NCBI RefSeq assembly: GCF_014649855.1
Contig: NZ_BMTV01000003.1
Span: 157,849-221,848 of the forward strand
Length of the DNA: 64,000 nt
Source: Streptomyces roseolus
GTDB lineage: Bacteria; Actinomycetota; Actinomycetes; Streptomycetales; Streptomycetaceae
Direction of reading: 5' to 3'
This document shows, piece by piece, positions 51,569 to 59,857 of the stretch; position 1 is the first letter of the stretch, and each line of letters begins with the position of its first letter. The notes below the pieces were generated by a model. That model made no database searches, was not told the origin of the DNA, and saw nothing but the letters and a program-made list of their open reading frames with translations. Both the position numbers and the translations under genes were made by a program.

Positions 51569-51992
51569 TCCGCCGCCGTGCCGTCCCGCCTCCTCGCGCA
51601 GGGCACGGACGGGCGCGGTGGCACGGGGTCGGTCACGGCCGCCGATCGTGGCGACGCCGTTGTACCGGACGGGGTGCCGGGAGCCGGGCGCCCGGCCTCC
51701 CTCACCGGCTCCGCCAAGGCGGCGGACCTCACGCTGGGCGCGCGGGAGCTCGGGGGCCTGGGCGGCGTCCTGCCGGGCTGAGCCGGGTCGCCCGTCGCCC
51801 ACAGGCCGCGGCGGGCGCGTGCCGCTTCCCGAGCCGCGTGGCGACCGCGCGCGGCCCGGCGGGGTTCACCCCGCGGTCGTCGCCGTGCCGGGCGTCGGCC
51901 TCCCGCGTCCGGGGTCCTCCAGGGCGGCCGGCTCGGCCGGCGCCTCGTCCACCGTCTCCCCGGCCGTCCGGTCCTCCTGCCCTCCGCCCTCG

Positions 51993-52032
51993 CCCCCCGC
52001 CCCTCGCCCCTCGCCCCTCGCCCCTCGCCCCA
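51993..52032. repeat. CGCCCCT heptamer tandem array
   Basis: About five perfect copies of the 7-bp unit stand 60 bp before the SRPBCC start. The minus strand reads repeated GGGGCGA, a strong G-quadruplex pattern. Confidence 0.85.
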
Positions 52033-52094
52033 CGGTCCGACGGTTACGGGACCCCGGGACGGGTAGCCGCGCCGCGAACAGGGAGATGACCGGC

Positions 52095-52697
52095 ATGGTG
52101 TACGACACGATCGAGGTGGAGGCCCCGCTGCGCCAGGTCTACGACCAGTGGACGCAGTTCGAGGAGTTTCCGCGTTTCATGGACGGGGTCGAGGAGGTCC
52201 GGCAGCTCGACGACCGGCTCTGCCACTGGCGGACCAAGGTCGCGGGCGCGACCCGCGAGTTCGACACGGAGATCGTCGACCAGCTGCCCGACGAGCGGAT
52301 CGCGTGGCGGACGGTCGGCGGGGACGTGCGGCAGAAGGGCGTCGTCACCTTCGAGCGGGTCGACGACGAGCACACGCTCGTACGCCTGAAGATGGAGGTG
52401 GAGCCGTCCGGCATGACCGACCGGGTCGGACAGGCGATGGGTTTCGTGGAGCAGCGGATCGAGGGTGACCTGCACCGGTTCAAGGACTTCATCGAGGACC
52501 GCCGGCACGCGACGGGTGGCTGGCGCGGGCGGCTGCGCCCCAGCGACAGCGCCGGCGGGGCACCGGGCGGCGACCTGCCGGAGTACGGCGTGCCGCCGGG
52601 CGACGAGGGACCGGCGCGCGGCATGCCCCCGGCCGCGCCGGGCGGGATGCCCCGGCGTGACGACCCGCCGTCCCCCGGCGGGCCCGCGGTCCCGTGA
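52095..52697 (+). CDS. SRPBCC-family protein (cyclase/dehydrase-like)
   Basis: The ATG at 52095 has AGGGAG at good spacing and gives 200 residues; ATG 52086 is an alternative. Residues 1-140 form the START-like helix-grip fold (DTIEVEAPLRQVYDQWTQFEEFPRFMDGVEEV, then FERVDDEHTLVRLKMEVEP), which binds a lipid or other hydrophobic ligand. The last 50 residues are a Pro/Gly-rich disordered tail. The stop overlaps the next gene start by 4 bp (GTGA), so the two are coupled. The ligand is unknown. Confidence 0.88.
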   Translation: MVYDTIEVEAPLRQVYDQWTQFEEFPRFMDGVEEVRQLDDRLCHWRTKVAGATREFDTEIVDQLPDERIAWRTVGGDVRQKGVVTFERVDDEHTLVRLKMEVEPSGMTDRVGQAMGFVEQRIEGDLHRFKDFIEDRRHATGGWRGRLRPSDSAGGAPGGDLPEYGVPPGDEGPARGMPPAAPGGMPRRDDPPSPGGPAVP

Positions 52698-53137
52698 GCG
52701 GCTCCGGGACCGGCCTGCGGCTCCTCGACGTGTCCCTGCACACGGAGGAGCAGGGCCGGGACGTGGTGGCCCTTGACGCCCGGGCCGAGGAGCACGGCCC
52801 GCCGAGGGTCCCGGAGGGCGCGATGGTGAGCGTCGGACTGACCTTCCTGGTGGACCGCGCGATCGACGGGCTCACCTTCGAGGAGCGCCGCACCGGGGAC
52901 GACCACGTGCCGGTCACCACCCGGACGGCGCTCGGCGGCTTCCGCCGCGGCGGACCGTACGAGGTGCGGCTGCCGCCCCGGCGGATGCCGGTCGGGCGGG
53001 CCCACTGCGGCCTCTACCGGGTGACCGGGCGGCTCACCGACGGCGAGGGGCGCGAGCTGGCGCGCGCGGACCACGAGCTGGTGCTCGTCCATCTGACGGG
53101 AGCGCCTGGGGCCCGGACGGCCCCGGACGCCTCTTGA
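52694..53137 (+). CDS. RhoGDI-like beta-sandwich protein
   Basis: The GTG at 52694 overlaps the SRPBCC stop and gives 147 residues. The order of motifs resembles eukaryotic Rho GDP-dissociation inhibitors: VSVGLTFLVDRAIDGLTFEE, an LGGFRRGGPYEVRLPP strand pair, PVGRAHCGLYRVTGRLTDGEG and a final LARADHELVLVH. This is from memory of the RhoGDI fold (P-x-G-x-x-x-x-G-x-Y, then F-x-D-D/G-x). No signal peptide is present. The N-terminal regulatory arm of RhoGDI is missing. Function is unknown; coupling to a lipid-binding-fold protein suggests both handle a hydrophobic ligand. Confidence 0.75.
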   Translation: MSGSGTGLRLLDVSLHTEEQGRDVVALDARAEEHGPPRVPEGAMVSVGLTFLVDRAIDGLTFEERRTGDDHVPVTTRTALGGFRRGGPYEVRLPPRRMPVGRAHCGLYRVTGRLTDGEGRELARADHELVLVHLTGAPGARTAPDAS

Positions 53138-53356
53138 GCCGAACGGCCGCCCGGTGGGGGCGGGGGCCGGGTCGCCGCAGGATCGGAGCGTGGAAGCGCG
53201 TGGACCGGATTCCTCCCCCGGTCGCCCGGAGCCGGTGCGGGCGGCCGCTGCGGGGCAGGGCGGCGACGGCGGCGGGCCTCGTGGGCGACGCGGGCCTCGA
53301 CGAGGCGGTGCGGTGTCCGGAGTCGGAGGAGTGCGCGGCGCCGTCGGCCGGGCTGC

Positions 53357-54562
53357 TCACGGTGTGGGGCCGGCGGTGGTCCCGGTGCGGGCGCGCCGCA
53401 GGAGGTAGGCGCCCGCCGCGGCGGCGAGGACCAGCATGCAGGCGATGAAGACGAGGCCCGCGCCCTCCAGACCGAGGGGGTCGGCCAGCAGGCCGACGCC
53501 GATCACCGGGAGGGAGATGCCGGTGTACGCGACGACGAAGAGCGAGGAGATGACGGCGGCCCGCCGGTCGGGCGGCGAGGCGGCGGCCACGGCGGAGAGC
53601 GCGGCGCGGAAGGTGAGGCCCTGACCGGTCCCGCCGACGAGGGCGGCCGACACGAGGAAGAACAGGTGGTCGGTGGCGAGGGCGAGCGCCAGCAGGACCA
53701 GGCCGGCGAAGAGGACGGCGCAGCCCAGCGGCAGCGAGCGGTCGGCGCCGACGCGGCCCGCGGCGGTCTGTCCGGCGATGGAGGCGAAGAACGCGAGGGC
53801 GACGACGAGGCCGCTGACGGCGTGGTCGTCGACGTGGAGGTAGCGGGCGAGGAAGGCGGGGCTGACGGAGGTGAAGACGCCGAAGAGGGCGAAACCCACG
53901 AAGGAGGCGACGGCCGCGGGCACGAACACCGGCCGCACGCGGGCCGGCAGGGCGGGCCTGCGGGGGCGCACGGCGCTGAGGGGCCGGCGTTCCGCGACGG
54001 TCTCGGGCAGCCACCGCAGGGCCAGGGCGGAGAGCGCGAGGAGGGCCAGGTGGACGGCGAACGGCAGCAGGAGGGGCTCGGGGGCGTACTCGGCGAGCAG
54101 CCCGGCGAGGAGGGGTCCGCAGCCGAGGCCGCCCATGTTCGCGGCGGTCGCGACGAGGGTGGCGCGGGCGGCGCCGCCGGGCGGGGCGAGCTCGATGACG
54201 TAGGCGGTGGCGGCGCCGGTGAAGAGGCCCGCGGAGAGGCCGGACAGCAGCCGGCCCGCGTACAGCCAGCCCAGGGCGTCGGCGCAGAGGAAGCAGACGG
54301 CGCTCGCGGCGGCGAAGGCGAGGCCCCAGCGCAGGGTGGGGCGCCGGCCGATGGTGTCGGAGGCGTTGCCGGCGAGGAGGAGCACGGCGAGGACCCCGAA
54401 GGCGTACACGGCGTACACCACGGTGACGGTGAGTTCGGAGAAGCCGAACTCCTCCTGGTAGAGGGGGTAGAGCGGGGTGGGGAGCGTGGTGCCGGCCATG
54501 CACACCGCGAACACCGCTCCGCCGAGCAGGCACCGCGGCCATCCGCGTCGGTCATCGGCCAT
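53357..54562 (-). CDS. MFS transporter
   Basis: The ATG at 54562 (MADDRRGWPRCLLGG) gives 401 residues with twelve predicted helices. The MFS motif between helices 2 and 3 is GNASDTIGRRPTLRWG. The sequence TTLPTPLYPLYQEEFGFSELTVTVVYAVYAFG near the N-terminus is typical of drug-efflux-like MFS members in actinomycetes. The substrate is unknown. A 20-bp repeat array lies before the start and touches its promoter region. Confidence 0.92.
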   Translation of the reverse strand: MADDRRGWPRCLLGGAVFAVCMAGTTLPTPLYPLYQEEFGFSELTVTVVYAVYAFGVLAVLLLAGNASDTIGRRPTLRWGLAFAAASAVCFLCADALGWLYAGRLLSGLSAGLFTGAATAYVIELAPPGGAARATLVATAANMGGLGCGPLLAGLLAEYAPEPLLLPFAVHLALLALSALALRWLPETVAERRPLSAVRPRRPALPARVRPVFVPAAVASFVGFALFGVFTSVSPAFLARYLHVDDHAVSGLVVALAFFASIAGQTAAGRVGADRSLPLGCAVLFAGLVLLALALATDHLFFLVSAALVGGTGQGLTFRAALSAVAAASPPDRRAAVISSLFVVAYTGISLPVIGVGLLADPLGLEGAGLVFIACMLVLAAAAGAYLLRRARTGTTAGPTP

Positions 54563-54699
54563 ACCGGCGACCGTAACCCGCCCGTGCCGTCGGACACCGG
54601 CGGCACGGCAGACCGACCACACCGTTGCCGTACGGAAGCGCCGCGGCGCGGCGGGCGTCGTGCGTCCGCCGGGTTCGCCGTGGGTGCGCGGGGGCGTCG

Positions 54700-54850
54700 T
54701 ACGCCGGTGGCCGGTGTCGTACGTCGGGGCCGGTGCCGATGCCGGTGCCGTACGCCGGTGGTCGGTGCCTTACGCCGGTGGCCGGTGCCGTACGCCGGTG
54801 GTCGGCCCGTACGTGTACGCCGGTGACCGGCCCGTGCGCGTACGTCAGTG
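54700..54850. repeat. 20-bp tandem repeat array
   Basis: Exact 20-bp units TACGCCGGTGGYCGGTGCCK start at 54751, 54771 and 54791. Less regular copies flank them at 54700, 54720, 54816 and 54841. The last degenerate copy contains the stop codon of the lipoprotein gene on the minus strand. The array fills the space between that stop and the MFS start. Confidence 0.85.
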
Positions 54851-55384
54851 GCCGCCCAGGCCCGGCAGGCAGGTGCCGTCGAGGGTCCGGCCGGAGACCT
54901 CGGAGGTGACGGTGCCGGAGTCGGTGATCGCGCCCTTGACGCAGACCTTGCCGGTGCCGCCGGCGACGGCGAGGTTCTCGATCGTGGGCCCGCGCCGGGC
55001 GCCGGCGCGGTACTCGATCTCGTTCGGGTTCAGGCCGAGCGCGCCGGCGACGGCCTTCCGCACCTCGGCCTCCTCGGGGCGGCCCTCCGCGAGTTCCCGC
55101 AGGACGCCGCCGAGGTCGTCGGCCTTGCCCCGGGCGCCGGCCCGTTCCTCCTCGGTGAGCTCCGTCTCCTGGCGATAGGCGTGGTTCTCCCGGTACTTGC
55201 TCGCGGGGTCCTGCGGGACGCACGGCGCGCCGGACGGGAGCGGCGGCTCCTGCGGGCTCGGGCAGAAGCGCATGCCCTCCGTGGGCGCCCCGGCGCGCGG
55301 GTCGGCGGAGCGTTCGGCGCAGCCGGTGACGAGGACGGCGAGGAGGAGGGCGCCGGTGGCGGCGCGGGACGGGTGTCGACGCAT
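54845..55384 (-). CDS. Lipoprotein of unknown function
   Basis: This 179-residue protein starts at ATG. The signal has a lipobox LVTGC at 18-22. The mature part has three further Cys, at MRFCPSP, APCVPQD and KVCVKG, and one near the end (DGTCLPG), so two disulfides are possible. A helical middle (TELTEEERAGARGKADDLGGVL) is followed by a small beta domain. I do not recognise the family. The 3' end lies in a 20-bp repeat array, and repeat variation could change the last residues. Confidence 0.82.
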   Translation of the reverse strand: MRRHPSRAATGALLLAVLVTGCAERSADPRAGAPTEGMRFCPSPQEPPLPSGAPCVPQDPASKYRENHAYRQETELTEEERAGARGKADDLGGVLRELAEGRPEEAEVRKAVAGALGLNPNEIEYRAGARRGPTIENLAVAGGTGKVCVKGAITDSGTVTSEVSGRTLDGTCLPGLGGH

Positions 55385-55453
55385 GCCGCCATCCTCGCCG
55401 CCCCGCCCGGCGGACCGCCCGCCGCTCCCGGGACCGTGACCGAGCCGTGTCCG

Positions 55454-55741
55454 TCAGCCGGCCGCGCCCGGCACCCAGTGGTTGTGCACTTCCGCGATGC
55501 GCGGCCGCGGCCCGTCCGGCCAGCCGAGGCTCGTGGCGACGGGCATCATCTTCTCGGCGAAGGCCTGCATCTTCCCTTCGTTCTCCCAGAGGTCGAAGAT
55601 CTCCAGGCCGCTCTCGGTCGACACGCACGCGTGCGCGATGCACCCGTCGAAGATCTCGGGGGTCGACTGGAGCCGGGCGTTGAGCGTGTCGTACTGCTCC
55701 GTGGTGATTCCGTCGAGGACGGCGTGGACGAGGATCGCCAT
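55454..55741 (-). CDS. Dimeric alpha-beta barrel (ABM-like) protein
   Basis: The ATG at 55741 has GAGGAGG upstream and gives 95 residues. The fold is suggested by a first strand MAILVHAVLDG, a helix TTEQYDTLNARLQ, then strands SGLEIFDLWENEGKMQAFAEKMMP. These small proteins are antibiotic-biosynthesis-monooxygenase-like or stress-induced; no catalytic residues can be assigned. A possible small gene lies upstream on the same strand. Confidence 0.88.
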   Translation of the reverse strand: MAILVHAVLDGITTEQYDTLNARLQSTPEIFDGCIAHACVSTESGLEIFDLWENEGKMQAFAEKMMPVATSLGWPDGPRPRIAEVHNHWVPGAAG

Positions 55742-55832
55742 GGCCTTTCCTCCTCGTGAGGCGACGGTCCGCCCCCTCACTACCAGCAGACCACGGCGGG
55801 GCGGGTACGGCACCCGCTCCGCCGGACAGGCC

Positions 55833-56051
55833 CTAGAGGGCGAAACCCAGGAGGGCGACCTCCAGCGGGAGGGCGGGCCGCTCGGGCAGGGCGGGCGGCT
55901 CCTCGCCGCGGCCGGTGTGGGTGGGGCGCACGGGGCGCAGCGCCGCGACTCCGTCGGCGGCCCAGCCGGCGCCCGTGGCGGGCAGGGAGAGGGTCATCCG
56001 CCGGCCGTCGGCCAGGGTGGTCTCCAGGGTGTTCGGGTCGTTCGTCCGCAT
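55833..56051 (-). CDS. Small hypothetical protein
   Basis: A 72-residue frame starts at ATG with GAGGT 5 bp upstream. It has a plausible codon pattern and a protein-like middle (TLETTLADGRRMTLSLPATGAGWAADGVAALRPV) but no recognised domain, signal or Cys. The pattern D-G-R-x-M-x-L-x-L suggests a short beta-rich fold. It is listed because it has a good ribosome site and fills the gap between two minus-strand genes. Confidence 0.5.
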   Translation of the reverse strand: MRTNDPNTLETTLADGRRMTLSLPATGAGWAADGVAALRPVRPTHTGRGEEPPALPERPALPLEVALLGFAL

Positions 56052-56105
56052 GGCACCTCATTCGGCTCGCACACGATGGATCACCGCTTCGGAAGGAAGG
56101 ACGGC

Positions 56106-56137
56106 GGGGAGGGGGGAAAGGTTCCCTCCCCCTCCCC
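56106..56137 (-). terminator. G/C-run hairpin after the HxlR gene
   Basis: GGGGAGGGGG (56106-56115) pairs with CCCCCTCCCC (56128-56137) around a 12-nt loop, 31 bp past the HxlR stop. The neighbouring C-run region can form a quadruplex on the minus strand. Confidence 0.5.
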
Positions 56138-56167
56138 TCACCCCCCACCCCCCTGGTTCCCCCTCCC

Positions 56168-56533
56168 TCACCCCCCGGTGAACCAGTGGGTGCGGACGGC
56201 GTCCGTCGGGCGGGGGGTGCCGAGCGCGTCGAGGCCCCAGGCGGCCAGGGCCTCGACGACCGGGCGGAGTTCCGCCCCGCGCGGGGTGAGCTGGTAGACG
56301 GTCGCGTTGGCGGGCCGCTCCAGGCGGCGGCGTTCGACCAGTTCCTCGCCCTCCAGCTGCTTGAGCCTGCTGGCGAGGATGTCGGTGGAGACGCCGGGGA
56401 GGTCGGCGTGGAGGTCGGTGTACCGCCGCGGGCCGTGCAGCAGCTCCCGGACGATCAGCAGGCTCCAGCGCTCCCCCACCGCGTCGAGGGCCCGGGCGAC
56501 GGCGCAGTACTGGTCGTAGCTTCGGCGTGGCAT
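56168..56533 (-). CDS. HxlR-family transcriptional regulator
   Basis: I choose the ATG at 56533 (MPRRSYDQYCAVARALDAVG), giving 121 residues; an ATG six codons upstream is possible. Conserved features are the N-terminal Cys10 in YDQYC, GERWSLLIVRELLHGPRRYTDL with the HTH, and GVSTDILASRLKQLEGEELV with the wing. HxlR members often sense reactive electrophiles or oxidants through that Cys. It is divergent from an aminotransferase, and a 16-bp palindrome stands between them. Confidence 0.92.
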   Translation of the reverse strand: MPRRSYDQYCAVARALDAVGERWSLLIVRELLHGPRRYTDLHADLPGVSTDILASRLKQLEGEELVERRRLERPANATVYQLTPRGAELRPVVEALAAWGLDALGTPRPTDAVRTHWFTGG

Positions 56534-56564
56534 GGGGGCCAGCATAGCCAAAAGGTTGGACTTT

Positions 56565-56580
56565 CCAAGTGAGTACTTGG
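56565..56580. promoter_or_regulatory. Palindromic operator, probably for HxlR protein
   Basis: CCAAGTGAGTACTTGG has perfect 6-bp arms and a 4-bp spacer. It lies 32 bp before the HxlR start and 61 bp before the aminotransferase. HxlR operators commonly contain ACTT/AAGT arms. A second CCAA-type half lies at 56553. Confidence 0.65.
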
Positions 56581-56640
56581 TAGAACGAAGCAGCCGCAGC
56601 GGCGCGGATGACGGTGACAGTGACGGTCGGGAGGCCGCAG

Positions 56641-57852
56641 ATGACGTTTCGACAGTCCAGCAAGTTGAAGGACGTGTGCTACGAGATCCGTGGCCCGGTC
56701 GTCGACCAGGCCAACGCCCTGGAGGAGGCGGGTCACAGCGTCCTGCGGCTGAACACCGGCAACCCCGCGCCGTTCGGCTTCGAGGTGCCGGAGGAGATCC
56801 TCCAGGACATCATCCGCAACCTGCCGAACGCGCACGGCTACAGCGACTCCCGGGGCATCCTCCCGGCCCGGCGCGCGGTGATGCAGTACTACCAGCAGCG
56901 CGGCGTCGCGGGCGTGACCGTCGACGACGTCTACCTCGGCAACGGCGCCTCCGAGCTGATCCAGATGGCCGTGCAGGCGCTGGTGGACGACGGCGACGAG
57001 GTCCTCGTGCCGATGCCCGACTACCCGCTGTGGACGGCGGTGGTGCGGTTCGCCGGCGGCCGGGCCGTGCACTACCTGTGCGACGAGGACGCGGACTGGT
57101 TCCCCGATCTCGACGACATCGCCTCGAAGATCACCGACCGCACCAAGGCCATCGTCGTCATCAACCCCAACAACCCCACGGGCGCGGTCTATTCGAAGGA
57201 GCTCCTGGAGGGCATCCTCGAACTCGCCCGCCGTCACGGCCTGATGGTGCTGGCCGACGAGATCTACGACAAGATCCTCTACGACGGCACCGAGCACCAC
57301 TGCCTCGCCGCGCTCGCCGACGACGTGCTGACGCTCACCTTCAACGGCCTCTCGAAGTCCTACCGGGTGGCCGGGTTCCGCAGCGGCTGGCTGGTCGTCT
57401 CCGGCCCCAAGGACCGGGCCGCCGACTACCTGGAGGGCCTGACCATGCTGGCCGGCATGCGCCTGTGCCCCAACGTGCCGGCGCAGTACGCCGTCCAGGC
57501 CGCGCTCGGCGGCCACCAGTCGATCCACGACCTGACCCTGCCGACCGGCCGGCTCACCGAGCAGCGCGACGTCGCCTGGCAGGCGCTGAACGAGATCCCG
57601 GGCGTCAGCTGCGTCAAGCCCAAGGGCGCCCTCTACGCCTTCGCCAAGCTGGACCCCGCCGTGCACAAGATCGTCGACGACGAGCGGCTCGTCCTCGACC
57701 TGCTGCTCCGCGAGAAGATCCACATCGTGCAGGGCACCGGCTTCAACTGGCCGCGGCCGGACCACTTCCGCTTCGTCACGCTGCCGCGCGCCGACGACCT
57801 GGAGACGGCCATCAACCGCATCGGCCGCTTCCTGTCGACGTACCGTCAGTAG
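56641..57852 (+). CDS. Pyridoxal-phosphate aminotransferase (AlaA/class I)
   Basis: The ATG at 56641 has GGGAGG upstream and gives 403 residues. Fold type I features are GYSDSRGILPARRAV, LGNGASELIQMAV, the conserved VVINPNNPTGAVYS, and the PLP lysine Lys239 in NGLSKSYRVAGFRSGW. It is close to alanine-synthesising aminotransferases (AlaA type), which convert pyruvate and glutamate to alanine and 2-oxoglutarate. The specific reaction is by family. Its 3' end overlaps the convergent HutD gene by 7 bp. Confidence 0.93.
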   Translation: MTFRQSSKLKDVCYEIRGPVVDQANALEEAGHSVLRLNTGNPAPFGFEVPEEILQDIIRNLPNAHGYSDSRGILPARRAVMQYYQQRGVAGVTVDDVYLGNGASELIQMAVQALVDDGDEVLVPMPDYPLWTAVVRFAGGRAVHYLCDEDADWFPDLDDIASKITDRTKAIVVINPNNPTGAVYSKELLEGILELARRHGLMVLADEIYDKILYDGTEHHCLAALADDVLTLTFNGLSKSYRVAGFRSGWLVVSGPKDRAADYLEGLTMLAGMRLCPNVPAQYAVQAALGGHQSIHDLTLPTGRLTEQRDVAWQALNEIPGVSCVKPKGALYAFAKLDPAVHKIVDDERLVLDLLLREKIHIVQGTGFNWPRPDHFRFVTLPRADDLETAINRIGRFLSTYRQ

Positions 57853-58418
57853 CCCGTCGCCGGCGCGAGGTCCGCCCACAGGGCGACGGCGTCGGAGGCG
57901 AGGGGGACGAGCTCCTCCCCGCCGGCGCCCTCGCCCCCTCCCCACCACACGCCCTGCCCCGCGCCCATCGGCCGCTCCTCCCCGCCGGCTCGCCAGCGCC
58001 CGCCCCGCACGAGGAGCACCCCGGCGTGTCCGGCCGGCGGCGCGACGGCGCCGGTGACGCGCTCCACCCGGACCGTCCAGCGCCCCCGCCGCACCATGAG
58101 GTTCAGCACGCGGCAGGCGCCCCCGGCCGGCCGGGCGGTCAGTTCCAGCTCGCCGGGGAATCCGAGCGGCTCCTCCGGCCGCGCCGTCCGGTCGAAACCC
58201 CCCGGCGCCGTCAGCCGTACGCCCTCGCCCGCGAGCAGCGTGAAGGTCCGGTCCACGCCGGGGAACGCCGAGAACGGCCCGTCCTCCTCGATGTCGGCCA
58301 CGCTCGCCCGCCACGCGAAGTCCGCGGCGCCCGCCGGCCAGGAGACGAGCTCCCGCGTCACGCCCCCGCCGTTGCGCCACCGGCCCGCCACCAGGGTCTC
58401 GACATCGAAACGGCGCAT
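57846..58418 (-). CDS. HutD/Ves family protein
   Basis: This 190-residue protein starts at ATG. Its opening, LVAGRWRNGGGVTRELVSWPAG, is the HutD signature W-x-N-G-G-G-x-T-R-E. SWRASVADIEEDGPFSAFPG-like sequence and LLAGEGVRL follow. The fold is a double cupin. HutD proteins accompany histidine utilisation in some bacteria, but no hut gene is here. It overlaps the aminotransferase end by 7 bp. Confidence 0.92.
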   Translation of the reverse strand: MRRFDVETLVAGRWRNGGGVTRELVSWPAGAADFAWRASVADIEEDGPFSAFPGVDRTFTLLAGEGVRLTAPGGFDRTARPEEPLGFPGELELTARPAGGACRVLNLMVRRGRWTVRVERVTGAVAPPAGHAGVLLVRGGRWRAGGEERPMGAGQGVWWGGGEGAGGEELVPLASDAVALWADLAPATGY

Positions 58419-58589
58419 ACGGCTGACTCCTGGGCTGCGGACGGACGAAGGGCCGCAGGATCCTAACCCGCGCCGCGCCCACCGCCCGTCCGCGCACCCG
58501 GATCCGTACCGCGTGCCCCGCCCTCCGCGCTCCGCACCCCCGGGGCGGCCGGCCGGAAAGGGGCACGTCCCCGCATCGGACGGCCCGTG

Positions 58590-59855
58590 TCAGGCGGCCG
58601 CCCGGCGGCGGCCCCGCACGCGGCGCGGGTACGGGAAGAGCCGGGGAGCGCGTTTCGCGGCCACGTCCTCGACCCAGCCGAAGGTCAGCACCAGCAGTCC
58701 GGTCAGGGGGATCGCCACCACCAGCGGGAACCACTGGCTGCTCAGCAACCACCGGAAGTGCTCGTAGAAGAAGCCCACGGACCAGAGGGGGTCGATCAGG
58801 GGGATGGCGGCCACCAGCGCGGTCTGGTGCCAGAGGTAGACGCTGACGGCGCGCGCGTTGAGCAGGCTGATCAGGCCGTTCCAGCGTTCCAGCGGCCGGG
58901 GCCACCGCTCCCAGGAGGGGCTGATGTGGAGCAGGAGGGCGACGAAGCCGAAGGACCACAGGGCCTGGGCGACCGGCCAGCTCTCGATGTCGGTGTGCAC
59001 GGTCGGATCGACCGGCCGGGTCTGGAGGTACCACCAGCCGGCCACCATGACCAGCGGCGCGACGGACGGCACGACGTACTGCGGGATCTTCCTGAGCAGG
59101 CCCTCCTGGTGCGCCATGCCGAGGATCCAGCAGGCGCCGAAGGTGCCGAAGTCGCTGGCGTTCTCCCAGACCCGGCCGTAGAGGAACTCCTGGTCGATGA
59201 AGAACGTGTGCATGACGATCACCAGGCCGAGCGGCGCGCACAGCGTCACCACCGGCATCCGCCGCAGCGCCCACAGCATCAGCGGTGACAGCAGGACGAA
59301 CCAGAGGTACGCACGGAGGTACCAGAGCGGCACGATGATCTGCACGGCCCAGCCCTGCCCCACAAGGTGGTCGAAGCCGCTCAGCGCTTCGGCGTACGGC
59401 GGGGTGCTCAGCGGCAGGATCCAGAACAGCAGCTTGCCCCACCACCACGCGGGGTGCCCCTCGGCGTCGGGCCCGTCGCCGTCGAGGATCTGGGCGGTGA
59501 CCACGATCGCGCCGAACAGCCAGAGCGGCGGCAGCAGGCGGCGCAGGCGGCCCCGGATGACGCCGAGGGCGGGCCTGCTGAGGGAGCGGGTCATCAGCGA
59601 CCCGGCCAGGGCGAACATCACGCCCATCGACGGGAAGACGAGGGGCAGCCAGAACCAGCCGAAGTTGTGGTAGAGCACCACACGCCCCAGCGCCAGGGCG
59701 CGCAGCATGTCGAGGTAGCGGTCCCGGCCGCCCTTGGCGCCGGACGGCGCCGTCGGGACGGACTCCGCCTGCGGCGCCTCCTGGGGACGCGGAAAGGCGG
59801 GGACGCGCAGCCGGAGGGTGTCGTGGGTGCCCACGGACTCGAAGGACGCGGTCAT
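58590..59855 (-). CDS. Acyltransferase 3 family membrane protein
   Basis: The ATG at 59855 gives 421 residues with about ten membrane helices. The family motif near the start is RYLDMLRALALGRVVLYHNFGW, where the active-site His of the R-x-x-A...H pattern stands in YHNF. Such enzymes O-acylate extracellular polysaccharides. It starts 2 bp after the stop of the NodB-GT2 synthase and is the last gene of that operon, so it probably modifies the polymer made there. Confidence 0.88.
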   Translation of the reverse strand: MTASFESVGTHDTLRLRVPAFPRPQEAPQAESVPTAPSGAKGGRDRYLDMLRALALGRVVLYHNFGWFWLPLVFPSMGVMFALAGSLMTRSLSRPALGVIRGRLRRLLPPLWLFGAIVVTAQILDGDGPDAEGHPAWWWGKLLFWILPLSTPPYAEALSGFDHLVGQGWAVQIIVPLWYLRAYLWFVLLSPLMLWALRRMPVVTLCAPLGLVIVMHTFFIDQEFLYGRVWENASDFGTFGACWILGMAHQEGLLRKIPQYVVPSVAPLVMVAGWWYLQTRPVDPTVHTDIESWPVAQALWSFGFVALLLHISPSWERWPRPLERWNGLISLLNARAVSVYLWHQTALVAAIPLIDPLWSVGFFYEHFRWLLSSQWFPLVVAIPLTGLLVLTFGWVEDVAAKRAPRLFPYPRRVRGRRRAAA

Positions 59856-59857
59856 GG

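Larger units (their letters stand above)
51293..52094. other. Spacer between GH9 and SRPBCC genes
   Basis: This 802-bp region has a CebR box, an 18-bp direct repeat (GGACACGCGGTCGGCCGT at 51452-51469 and 51517-51534), a perfect 13-bp hairpin at 51535-51568 and a C-rich heptamer array at 51993-52032. No gene is supported, although the stretch 51600-51780 is open on both strands. Confidence 0.7.

Noticed and set aside
51305..51781. 158-residue plus-strand frame in the GH9-SRPBCC spacer
   Set aside because: It starts inside the GH9 leader, crosses the CebR box and hairpin, and matches nothing I recognise. A decayed gene near 51600-51780 remains possible but unsupported.
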